Below, in pieces: positions 37,013-48,331 of a stretch of DNA of 64,000 bases (its first letter is position 1; each line of letters starts with the position of its first letter). Source of the stretch: Haemonchus contortus (lineage: Eukaryota > Nematoda > Chromadorea > Rhabditida > Trichostrongylidae). The notes under the pieces are model-generated. The model saw only the letters and a program-made list of their open reading frames with translations, was not told the origin of the DNA and searched no databases. The stretch lies in the NCBI GenBank assembly GCA_000469685.2, contig LS997566.1, positions 15,011,095 through 15,075,094 of the forward strand, read 5' to 3'. A program made the translations under genes and the position numbers.

Positions 37013-37869
37013 CTAAATTAGTGAGGTTCATCAGATCAGATAACGAAATACCAATCGAACTCCAATCATTTTTTTCGTAATGGGCAGTAGCCGATCACTT
37101 TTAGTCTAATTGATTCAGCGCAGATGAGATTTTACTCTCAAAACGCTACTCCAGCTTCTCATTAAGAGAACGATCTACTTTTCATTAATGCATCTTCCTT
37201 GCAGAAGGTATCATACAATAATATTTCCACAACGCGCTATCACTTCTGTTCGCTTGACATACTACTCATTGCGTAATTGAATGAAGACATTGACGAATAG
37301 GCTCAGCAACTCTTTCATTTCACGAGAATAAGAAGCAGTAGAGGATAGTTACGTGGAATGACTGCAAGTGAAACAGTTCCTCTTGTTGGCGAAGCTTCGC
37401 TTTGTTGAGTGCTTCACAATATCAAAACTAAGATCCCCATCAAAGGGTGAACCGAGTCACCAGAAATCTTGACTTCAGTTGTAGTGCAATGCAGGAAAGC
37501 TCGTGGAAAGGAGGAAAAACCGAAATCTGCAGGGACGAATCGAGCCTGAAAAATCTGCTGTCTTTCAGCCGATCACCCAGCTGATACCTTTAGGTTCCAC
37601 TCCTCGACACCCCAAAATTTGGTAGTCGAATGGATTGCAATGCCGTAGATATATACTAGATGAAGCGAGCCTGGTCCTTCAGCAGGCCTTCAGTGCGCAA
37701 AGGGTTTTTGTCGCTGTGTAATCGTAAAAAACTCTTGGTAAATGATTCTCGGTGCTTCCGTGGTGGTCGGCTTCTTCCACCTCTTCAGCCACCTTTTATA
37801 CCCAGAGCCCAGTGTCGTTTGCCAAAAGTGATTGGGCCCCACGGCAGACTATCGCCCAATCTCATGGCC

Positions 37870-40800
37870 ACCCGTATTGGACGTCTCTCATTGCAACAAT
37901 AAATAGCCTATCTATTTCAACAGCAGCACGCCGAATTGAACTCGACAACGCCATGAAGAAGATCAATGTGATATACTCGGAATAACAGAAGTCAGGATAC
38001 CACACAGCGGAGGCTATAAATTACTGTCAGGTATGATTCTATTCCTCTCCGGTGCCGAAACTGCCCCCGTGGTATAGCCTCCGTTGCAAGACAACCGCTG
38101 GCCCGTGAAGTGAGGCTTACGCTGGGAACCCTTTTCCATCCGTCGCTCAAAGTATTTGTAATTGTCTGTTATGCGCCGGCATCGTCTAAGGATAAAAACG
38201 ATGAGTATGAAATTTTCTGGAGGAGGTAGAGCACACATATAGACGAATTTCAAAAGGTAGCATTCCTATCCGTTCGGGAAACATGAATGCAAAAGTGGGA
38301 AGGGAAGTAGGAAACGATTGAATTATCGGCAAGTACACTCCCTACAGTACACTCCTGACACACTGAATGGTCGCGGAAGCATACTTACAGAGATGTTAAC
38401 CAAATTGGGACACGCGTGGAACACGTTTTCTCGTGAAGGAAGGGACGATCTTGGACTTGGGCCCTAATGGAAAGGTGCGCAACCAGATTGACTTTATTTG
38501 CTCTCTCCATCCATAACCGTTATCGACTGCAGAGTCATAAGCAATTTTTTGTTCCTTTCTGATCGCCTGATTAGAATGCAAGTGGCTGTTCGCAATAATG
38601 TCGGTCGTACCTCAACTCAGCCACATCGCTCTCCTCTAACCCGGCTTCACTTAGACCACTAGTTGGATGAAGTTCGATCCAGTGGCTGCTTTCATAGTCC
38701 GCCGGCGTGCCGGCGTGGCGGCCGCCCGGCCGGCCCGCGTGCCAGCTGAGGCAATGCTAGGGGGGAGGTGAGAGGCAGACGGTCGATCAGCCATTTTAAA
38801 GGGCTGTAGTTAAAGGGGGACAAAATCAGAAACCATTTGCACAAGCCCAGTTGTTAAGTTGTTAACAGTTGTTTAGTTTTTGATCTTGTTCTTCTTTGTT
38901 TTCAGCCCTTCGACCGACCGTCTTCCTCCCTCCTTCCCCTAGCACTGCCTCGCCTAGCATGCCGGCCGGCCGGCCGGCGGACTATAAAAGCACTCAAAAT
39001 GCACATGAAGCCTACGAAGTTCGAGTTTGCACATGAAGCCTACGAAGTTATTTGAAGAGAATGCCGCAGATGGTGGTCTACCCAAACAGACCCCCAGGAA
39101 TCAGCCTCAATACCCAAACTCTCCTCTCTGAGCAAACTACTCTCCGAAGTAACTCGTCTTCAGTTGGTCGCATCGCATACTCTATCATTTGCAAAGCAGC
39201 TAGAATCGCCCTACTGAAGGATATTCGTCACCGGAAAAACCATAACTGTACAAAAAGCAACTGAATGAGGCAGAATTATGATAGAGGCACGAATAAAAGG
39301 AGTCCTTAGAAAATGAAGACTGCTGGTAAAGGATCAACAATCGGAGAGTTCTCACAGCGGGCAACATTGCAGTAGTTTCATATCACAACGTACTTTGCAG
39401 AATCATTAAATAAACAACTTTATCCATTAACTTTCCTTCGAGCATTCCCCCTTCCCTCGAACCCTGCCCTCCCATCCGCATTGATGAATCGGAACATGCA
39501 CTTTCCCAACTCTGCCGTGAAAGATCTCCCGCGGCCCAGATCGCATTTCAGCAGAGCAAATAGCTCTCGCAAAACCCACAATTGCCCCTTTGCACACACA
39601 CTTCGAAACGGTATTAATTGAGGCTACTCTATTTCAGAAGAATTAAAGACTGCTCGCGTTGAATTGTTGTTCAAAAAGGGGATGCCAATAATCTAAGCAA
39701 CTTCCAACCAATTTCGCTGATATCAGGAGCACTCAAAGCAGTTACGAGGGCCATCTTGAATCGCATAGACAAAAAACTAGAAGAATGAGAAAGCCCAAGT
39801 CAAGTCGGATTCCGAATAAACTGCTCCACCCTTAATCACATTCATCTCCTCAAACAAATAGCTGAAAAGAGTGCCGAATATAATTTCCCTATCTACGTTG
39901 CCCTCGTCGATTACTAAAAGCTTTTGACAGATTGGAGTGGTTCGCAGTGTAGACAGCACGTGCAAAAAGAGATGTTTATCCAGAACTAATGGATATGCTA
40001 CGAAGACTTTACGAATCTTCTTCCACGTCGTTCTTGTTAACTCTCGACCAGTTACAGTCACCATGGAAAGAAGCGTTAAACAAGGAGACACCGTGAGCCC
40101 GAAACTCTTCAACGTCACCCCACAAATGGTGCTTGACTCCATTAACTGGACAGAATGCGGACTAAGTATTGGAGGAAGATTGCTTTCCAGTCTTGAAAAA
40201 GCAGATGGCATTACATTGCTGGCCTCCTCTCGTCCTATGCTCAAGAAATGCTGCTGCTCCTTTCAAGTGCATCTACATCTGGTCGGACTCCACCTTATCC
40301 CACAAAAGTCAAAACTACTGACATGTTGTAAAACGTCGAGGCATCCTATATGTATCGATGGAAAAGCCTTTGTCTTCGTTGACCACGCCATTTATTTTGG
40401 AAGTCGCCATTCGTTCCCACTAAGCTCATCAGATGAAATAGCACACAGAATTCGATGCGTCGATGGTTGGAATGCCTTCATAGAACATGAATATATCCTT
40501 TGCAAGAGAACCGTCTCCTCCCATTGAAAAGCGAGCTTTTATTCCTTGTATAACCCCGGTCGTACTTTAGGGAGCAGAAACATGGTCGTTACGGAAAGCG
40601 GATATTAGAAATTTGTGCGTAGCCCGAAGGAAGATGAAAAGGAGGATACTTGGGTTACGCATGCTGGACCGATGGAGCCGTGAAAGGATAAGAGCACTCA
40701 CGAAAGTCAGGGACTGGACGAACGAGGCTTCAAGAAGAAAACTCATGTGGGCCAGAAAGGTACGTGAAATGGACGAGAGCGTATGGACTCGCGTAATTTC

Positions 40801-40960
40801 GACATAGATTCCCTATGTCTGCGTGGACCGAAAAAGGCGAGGACACCCTTGTGTTCGATGACGCGATGATTTTCGAATAAGATCGGAAAATCTGGTGGAG
40901 TGCGACGAAAGAACGGCTCAATCAGTTCATGATACGGCATTTGAATATGAGTTGATACCG
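37870..40960 (+). pseudogene. RTE-like non-LTR retrotransposon relic (EN + RT)
   Basis: Pieces in order: an endonuclease start (RRIELDNAMKKINVIYSE), LRLTLGTLF and VIVCYAPASSKDKNDEYEIF near 38115-38210, and LGHAWNTFSRRKGRSWTWAL near 38405-38470. After a MITE insertion come the RT motifs FQPISLISGALKAVTRAILNRI (39700-39770), QVGFR..CSTLNHIHLLKQIAE (39800-39865), KQGDTVSPKLFN (40078-40113) and a decayed YADD (ADGITLLAS, 40203-40229). The tail MLDRWSRERIR..RRKLMWARKVREMD lies at 40660-40780. Stops and frameshifts are frequent, so it is dead. Family placement is by motif resemblance only. Confidence 0.7.
38684..38992. mobile_element. GC-rich MITE inserted in the LINE relic
   Basis: The left end TGGCTGCTTTCATAGTCCGCC and the right end GGCCGGCGGACTATAAAAGC are inverted repeats of the same family as 24500-25117. 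The inner AGGCAGACGGTCG and CGACCGACCGTCT also pair. It lacks the inner MITE. It splits the LINE between endonuclease and RT. Confidence 0.65.
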
Positions 40961-42966
40961 TAATAAGGTAAATAAGGTAGTGTAAAAACTTGCTCTGGAA
41001 GTCTCGTCATTATGATGAAGATTTCGTGTCCAATCAGTCACTGCCACTACTATCCGTGTAGATCACCATGAAAAAACAATGCGAGCCTGTTGTTCAACCG
41101 TTAGAAGCCGGGAAATCAGGCTACTGGGGATTTGCCCATAAGTCCTAATATTAATGGCGTGTTCCTAACTTTTCATTGATGATGCTGAAAATGCGACTGC
41201 GGTCGGTGTTGCTCCAAATATATTTCGATCAACCATGAACAAAGACGGGATCGTCAGAAGCCACATCGTTAAGTAGCTGCCTTATAAATGGTGATTGCGC
41301 TTTTTTCGCTGAGCGATGCTGGTCAGATCTTCAGGCAGGTAAACGATGGAAATGATCGTCAGCATATTCACCACTGTTGAGCAAATATTCGCAAGATTTC
41401 CAAGATTTCCAAACTCACACTACACTCGGCTTGTGACATTTAACGTAGTCCTCGTAAGTAGAACAAGCATCTTCAATTTCCTTGCAGCTGTTGCAGTCAC
41501 CTTGTTCTACAATTTGTTATGAGCTAGAGATAAACTGTACTGTTTCTGTGTACTTTAAGATGTAATACATAGAAAAACTGTTCAAGACAGTTTGAAAATC
41601 AATAACACTACTACTGGTACCAAAGCTGTAGTCGTGACCGTAATCGTGACGACTTTGAAAAGGATAGCGGCGCTTAGAGTAGCGAGGGCTGCGTGGATTC
41701 TGAAAATACTAAGTATTGCAGTCACTACGGTTTGGTTCCATCATGAGTGAACCTCAAAAGGGCAGCGATTCTCTTTGACTACATGCATGCCTGTGCGACT
41801 CCATTATGGCGCAATATGCTCTTTGATGGTAAGTGATCAATCAAAACCATAAACATTACATTACATCAATGAATTTCTCACTCCCAAATGAATGGCGTAA
41901 ATCGGTTGTTAGACTTGAACTGAATACTCTTGACTCACTGCTGGGCGGAAGGGACGCTCTCCAACTAAAGCTTGATATTCGTCACCGTATTCATAATCAT
42001 ACTCAGCTCGTATGCATGATGAAAGTAGTCCAAATACAGTCAGCCGATACATCAATGTAATCATTCTCACTTCGGTACTGAAATGGATCTCTAATGTCGG
42101 TTATGATCTTGAGCACTATACGCCATATAAGGCATTTTCGGGCATTCATTGGAGCGGTGTAAGCAGTGAGGTGATTCCGGAGCATGGCCCAGCTCTTGGG
42201 AGGTGCCATTGTGGTGGTTGGACCTCAAGAATAATCCCAATAGGGAACAGTTCAACCCTCAGTGACTTAACGAATCTTTATTAAGCTTCGATTTCTGTTT
42301 TCAAGATTTTGCCTTTTATAACCATGGCCTCTCTCACCAGTACTCACAATTGGACTGTCTTTAGTGGGTGTCTGGGAGAGTTCTAAGGAGCCATGTGTTC
42401 ATTCATGGGCATTGCGAAGCTACTAAGTTTGGAAACTTGGCTAGTGAGGGGTTCCATTAAATAGTCGCCTGATCTAGCAAGAGGAAGGGTAATACAAGCG
42501 ATTATGAGGCCCAGTTTTCATCATGATGTCTATTGAGAGGATCCTGGCGCAGCTACACATCTCATCTGTCGCTATTCCCATTTGAGCAGAATATACTACT
42601 TTACCAAGCTTTTACGTCCTTTTTTACAGTCTTGTCAACCCAGTCCAAAACGGAAAGAAAAACGAATACCTCTCGTTAAACGAACGCCCAAGATTTGCTT
42701 CGAAGAAAACTGCTGTTTCCAACTGGAAAAGCCGTGAAAATGAACCTATCCTTGAACGATGAACTCAGTGAAACACCATATCTTATCCAACATGCGAGAA
42801 TAGGGAAAAACAAGTGATATATTCTATTATCAACCTGTTATCATGCGGGCAATGGCTATAGGGAAACTCACACAATTGCGCAGCTACCTCTCTTTACGAG
42901 ATATTAGGTAAAGGTGAAACAGCTAAACAAAACAAATAAGCTATTCTATCTTTCCTTCGAGTGCGA
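40961..42966. other. Mostly unassigned sequence
   Basis: Apart from the Cys-rich exon candidate at 41419-41506 I see no gene. The minus frame 42209-42003 (MAPPKSWAMLRNHLTAYTAP) is open for 68 codons but has no recognisable domain. Confidence 0.35.
41419..41506 (-). CDS. Isolated Cys-rich exon candidate
   Basis: 88 bp on the minus strand between acceptor ATTGTAG and donor GTGAGT. It reads QGDCNSCKEIEDACSTYEDYVKCHKPSVV, with cysteines spaced C-x2-C-x6-C-x8-C. I do not recognise the family; nematode secreted Cys-rich domains often look like this. A short leader-like frame (MWLLTIPSLFMV) lies downstream and is not a natural first exon for it. Confidence 0.35.
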
Positions 42967-43260
42967 AGGTGGTGTAGTGGCAAGTGGTGCACTATCACAC
43001 ACGGTGGTCACGGATTCTAACCCCGATCGATGTCTGCCCGAGCCAACCGAGCTTTCCATTCCTCCGGAGCTGTTTATTTGGTGCCAGACTCGTATGGGAG
43101 TATGAAAGCACTGGCTTTACCTCGGCTGTCCACCGGCCATTGTATAGGACACATACGCATTCATTACGCCACTACGATTCTGCATAGAAGTCTGATGCGT
43201 AGGCGCATCCCCCAGATGAGATTGATTACCGCCCAAAGATTTTATCGTTTAACTTCCATA
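42967..43260 (+). mobile_element. tRNA-derived SINE
   Basis: The head resembles a tRNA gene: a box A-like GGTGTAGTGGCAAGTGG (42969-42985) and a box B-like GGATTCTAACCCC (43012-43024). The body continues with 'cgtatgggagtatgaaagcactgg', 'ttgtataggacacatacgcattca' and an inverted 'tctgatgcgtaggcgca'. A second copy lies at 62866-63125. No cloverleaf is complete, so this is not a tRNA gene. Confidence 0.6.
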
Positions 43261-44757
43261 ATTCTTATCAAATTGAAATAATGATTTGTTATAAAAAATT
43301 TGCCAAACAAGATTAACTCCTTGATGAAGACACATCCCTTCTGGTTGGAAGTTCTCTACAGAATCTTCAAAATATTTAGCTTTGCACCATGTTATAACGG
43401 TACAGATCGTCCTATCTTTCTTCTCAACATATCTCTCACTGCCGAAAAGAACTTTGGCATGGACGGAATCACTGAGTAAAGTTGGTTGCCATTTTTCGCT
43501 ACGCAATCCCTTACTAAATCTTGCAAAAATCATATTTTTATCAAATCACTGAGTCAGATCATGACTCGTGCTCTTTCACCTCATTGCTTATTTATTAGCC
43601 TGCGGTCAGGACGTGAAACGCACAAATGGTTTTCTCAACCGCTTTCGTGAAACTATGAGACTTGTAGAGAATATTAGATTGTTCACGATAGGATTAACAA
43701 GGAACCGTAGAATCGAATCGAAAGCCTGCCCCTCAAGTTATTGGAAAAAATTCAACTGTCAACTAAACCATGACCATGAAAAAAATGCACTGCGAGTTTA
43801 TTGGCAAGCTGCCCACTGCTTGAATTTAGCTCTCTGCGGGACCCACGCTATCGTTTCTTGCTTCACGATTGGTCTAGTGGTGTTCGCAGTATTGGCAGGG
43901 CATAAACTCAGATAAATTCTATAACCTTGTCACTGTGCGTGCTAAACCAATCTTGGGTGTTATGTGTTTGCTGTAGAAGGGATTACAGAAAGAGGTGGTT
44001 CTACACATTTAACCACTTGATTCATTATTATATTTCAAGCACTATGACAGCTCTCGAGAGTAATTATTGTAGCCGCAGCGTGCAAGGAGAGTGATTAGAG
44101 GATATTTGAGGTCCTAGAACGAACAAATGATCTATTACATAATATTACATTGGCCTTATTATCGGAATCAGTCGGGGAGAAGTTCGTCAGCCGAAACTGA
44201 CCTTTCTGCTTCTTTGACCAAGGCCAAACATGCCCCTGAGTACCTTTTCGATTTGTTGTAGTCCAATACGAGGCGTGCTTCGCGCCAATAGCACCTAATT
44301 CCCATAATGTGACAGTAAGGAACGACCAAGATATGACTTTCGTTGTGCTTTTTGTTGGAGCATGACCGACTATTAGAATTCGGAGTTTTATTCTCAATTA
44401 GCTGCCTGAAACCCCACTCAAATGTGTGGAGCGAAATTTTTTGTTCCTATGTTGCGCTTTGCCCCTTCCCTTTGTTACGCTGGACTGTGCTCCGTCACCG
44501 ATTCTAAAATGCTTTCTCGAAGCTCTGTTAATTCTTTTTTGATACTTCAGGTTAAATCTTTGAATCTTGAAATGAGTAGGCATTCTTCAGCTTTTCTTTT
44601 CCAAGACCTTGACTGTGAAATCCGCAAGAAACTTTTCTGTGTTGTGTTTTGTAGACCAGTGCTCTTGGACCCGATGTAAAGGCAGTGGCCTCGTCTGAGA
44701 CCAGTGCTCTTGGTGCGAAGTTGGAGAGCATCCGCTCAATTCCGTCGAATAGGACTT
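43261..44757. other. No recognisable gene
   Basis: Open frames here (for example 43568-43915 on + and 44095-44397 on -) have no domain. The block 'ggcaagctgcccactgcttgaatttagctctctgcgggacccacgct' (43802-43848) is repeated in reverse at 60305-60355 and so belongs to a dispersed repeat. Confidence 0.4.
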
Positions 44758-45123
44758 TCAAACCGTTTGATCACATCTCTGCCGCAGTTCGGTCCCCATC
44801 CTCCATGCATCTAGATGCTTCAAGCTGAGGTGTAGCTTTGAGCCTCTCGCGGTCGTAAAAACTGGTTCAAAAACAGCAATCAAAACAATTTTGCAGCCCT
44901 CCGTTCGTTTCCCTTTTGACTCCAACTCGGCCTTCTCAGTATGAAATAATGCCTGTTTGGCTGACGTCATATCGAGCTTGTGCACCATGCATAAGTGCTC
45001 CAGCAGGCCGCGTTTTATCACTTGTTTGCAGCTTATGGTACACTCCGATTGTTTCGCATCCATGCAGAGGTGACCTCCATGGTGTACTTTTAATGATAGT
45101 TTGTGCAGTAGAAGCTTTGACAC
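44758..45123 (-). pseudogene. Possible C2H2 zinc-finger fragment of a retroelement
   Basis: The 121-codon frame contains ECTISCKQVIKRGLLEHLCMVH, spaced C-x3-C-x10-H-x4-H, and a second weaker unit VFTTARGSKLHLSLKHLD that keeps the two His but has lost its Cys pair. Repeated C2H2-like units occur at the start of some nematode LINE proteins. Neither unit is canonical. I cannot tell a host gene from transposon debris. Confidence 0.3.
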
Positions 45124-45307
45124 GTTGCTATATCTGCCAGAAATCGAGGTAGCTATTGTATTTTATTACCTCTGGCGAACTCTGTGGTGCCGTGAAGTTC
45201 TTTTGCTTTTGAAGTCGTGCTTCGCTCATACTGAGAATCAGCTTTTCAAAATAAGCTCATTCAGAATGAGTTTGAAATGAAATAAACCTTCCCCAACCAT
45301 TCGCAAC

Positions 45308-46924
45308 GTATGGAGAAATTGATAAGCGAAGATATCAACATGCAACAAATACGTAAAAATCCCAACATATTCTAATAGGTTGTTCGATAACACTTATAAA
45401 ACACAAAGTCTGTGATGTTCACCACTCGCAATCGAAAGTTCTTTGCAACAGCAGCAAAAAGCCTACTTCCATAGATCGGAAAAGGGCCGTAATCCCGTAG
45501 CCTCGAATGTAGCGCATCTGAGGGAAAGCGTGCTTACGTCGAAATCTAGCCTCAGAAACATTCAGAGTTGCACGTGTCGGTTTGTGAAAAGGCTACTAGA
45601 AGAAGGTCCGAAAAGGTAGTTAGGCGCTCACCCTCTTACTTGAGCCGGTGTCAAAATCCGTGATCCGCCGCAGGTTCCATAGTTTTCCGTGAATTGCTAG
45701 AAATCTGCGACGGATCGCGGACTCTGACGCCAACCCGACTAGAATACACCACCCACAGCATGCGGAACTTCTAATAGTATTTTCATGCTCACATTCACTG
45801 GGACATCGACCGTAAATCTTATTTCTTTGTCACACTTCCTATTGAGCCAGAGCGGCACGATTGGAAGGCATTGCTTTCAACCCACCCAAAATACAGATTA
45901 GAAATCCAGTTCAGCTCTTTCCTGCTTGAACGAGGTCATCATAGTTCGACCTCCCCCTCCCCCGCCACTTTCTTCGAAACAGTCTATGCGTATTTTGCAA
46001 ATTGAGGGAATGTGAGCCGTCATTACAAATGTCATCATGACAGCTTATGCTGACAAAATCGTAAGAATTGGGGACAATAGCAATGGTCGCAACAGAACAA
46101 CCGCAACAGACGTTAGCCAGATCGCGAACAGAATCTCTCTTATTTATAAAGCAGTAACTTGATGTGTCGGTTTGTCGGTTTGTAGGTTTGTCGGTTTGTT
46201 TGTTTGTCGGTGTGACGGCTTGTCGCCCTGTCCGCCCGCAAAACTATGACTACGATAAAGGTAGTGATATGGGAAATCTAGCTTTCACGTCTTCTTATAT
46301 ATAAAGCAGTAACTTGGTGGTGGGTAGGTTAATGGAAGAGAGTGAGTACATGGAGTGCAGTGAGAAATGTGGATTCATACGGGTACTTTAAAATTGTGAT
46401 TCGATCTGTATAAGCATCGTGCTATGTATAGATTTACGGTCGATGTCCCAGTGAATGTGAGCATGAAAATACTATTAGAAGTTCCGCATGCTGTGGGTGG
46501 TGTATTCTAGTCGGGTTGGCGTCAGAGTCCGCGATCCGTCGCAGATTTCTAGCAATTCACGGAAAACTATGGAACCTGCGGCGGATCACGGATTTTGACA
46601 CCGGCTCAAGTAAGAGGGTGAGCGCCTAACTACCTTTTCGGACCTTCTTCTAGTAGCCTTTTCACAAACCGACACGTGCAACTCTGAATGTTTCTGAGGC
46701 TAGATTTCGACGTAAGCACGCTTTCCCTCAGATGCGCTACATTCGAGGCTACGGGATTACGGCCCTTTTCCAATCTATGGAAGTAGGCTTTTTGCTGCTG
46801 TTGCAAAGAAGTTTCGATTGCGAGTGGTGAACATCACAGACTTTGTGTTAGACCTATTAGAATATGTTGGGATTTTTACGTATTTGTTGCATGTTGATAT
46901 CTTCGCTTATCAATTTCTCCATAC
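45308..46924. repeat. Foldback element with about 500-bp inverted arms
   Basis: 45308-45819 and 46430-46924 are near-identical reverse complements. The left arm holds an extra 19-bp or so segment (about 45381-45400) and there are a few substitutions. The arms end outward in GTATGGAGAAATTG. The 610-bp centre contains two Helitron-like starts. No open frame is present. It could be a foldback/MULE-type DNA transposon or an inverted duplication. Confidence 0.9.
46138..46330 (+). repeat. Two tandem Helitron-like 5' ends
   Basis: TCTTATTTATAAAGCAGTAACTTG at 46138 and TCTTATATATAAAGCAGTAACTTG at 46293 share their first 22 or so bases. The first is followed by repeats of GTCGGTTTGT. They resemble Helitron starts (TC followed by an AT-rich block) but differ from the TCCTACTATATA family. 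They lie in the loop of the foldback. Confidence 0.45.
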
Positions 46925-48331
46925 TATACAAAAATTGGAGGTAATAATGTAGTCGAGAGATTTCGCTTTTTTCAACACCAGTTGAGCTGCGCAAGGTATC
47001 GTGCGCGCTTCACGGCCTTCGATAAAAGGGATCCTTCGAGATAACTCTAAGCGGATGTATTCTGGTAGCTGAGAAGTGGAGTCCAACAACAATGGATTAA
47101 TAACGGGTTTTTTTTGCAATAGCGGACGCTTCTTGTATAAATCGTAAAAATAGCCCATCGCCTACGTTTCCTGCAAATTTGGATGCCCTGGTACAGTTGA
47201 ACAGGGAAAATAATTCAGGTCAAACACACACACATACACTTCGTGAGCGCCTCGCCCATCATGAGTTTAGTTCGGCTCAATTTATTAGTTAAAAAAAGCA
47301 GTTGGGCTTTCCTTAAAGATAACCTAAAGCGCAATGGTCTTGGCAACTCAGTAACCGTTCTCTCCCAAAAAATGGGAGGGGGCTGTTCTCCCACCGCAAC
47401 TAATAACGTTATAAGCCGTCTACCGAAAGCAATTATTTCCAGTGGATTGCACTTGACTATCGTGAAGGTTCGTTATTACCTCCATGTACTAACCTAGACA
47501 ATCTTGAGGATCGTGAAAGGGTCTCGAGTTCATATTCAGTTTAATTGTCGCCACTGTTGAAATACCTGTACTATACTGAAGATGTAAGTGGAACTCATTT
47601 CCACCTGCATTCATCCATACTTATCGAAGCGGGCATTCGATAACATAACATTTGGCGATCCCCTTGGCCCATTATCTCCTTCACTGAACTTTCAGGCGAA
47701 ATTCATGTTAAGCATGTAAGCGCAAAGGTTGTCCAGAAATGTTCATCTTGAGAAATTTCCAAAACATCTTGGCCCAGCTAAACAGTAAAGCTATAGAGGA
47801 ACATGGAGTTTGTAGAGGAATAAATCGTCAAATAATTTTGATTCCTGTCATGAACATATCATTCACACTGCTGGTGGAATATGTAGTGTAGCTTTCTCCA
47901 TTCGGAGTCATCGAGCGCAACATTCTTTCGGCAATACAGAGCAGATAGAATACAGTTCGCACTGGATAATTTTTAATTTGTTGATTTCCGCTCGACGTAT
48001 TTTGAAGCAACAAAGGTACTTTAAAATAAAATTTTTGAGTAGAGCAGGAACAATAGCGGCGGAAGGTACTTGGAAATGAAAAAATATAGTAGACTACATG
48101 GTCAGCCCTACCAAGTTAATAATAACGTTGTTGTTAGTTTTGTCTGCTAGGTCGGAAAGGAAAGGTATGAATGCATACAAACCTGATTATGGTACCTTTG
48201 TCGTCGTTGCATCATTGTCGTTTGATGTAATAAGGCGAAATTCTGCAAATAATGATGATCGAGTAGGATGCAATATTTTGGTATGGCAGAGTTTTCACGT
48301 ATTTGGTAGTGGTTCGAATCGAATACCTTTT
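46925..48331. other. No recognisable gene; Helitron debris
   Basis: At 47165-47240 a decayed internal Helitron unit and a short CA run are seen ('gcaaatttggatgccctgg', 'aataattcaggtcaaacacac'). The rest, down to the end of the Helitron gene at 48332, shows no hairpin/CTRRT end that I can identify. Confidence 0.35.
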
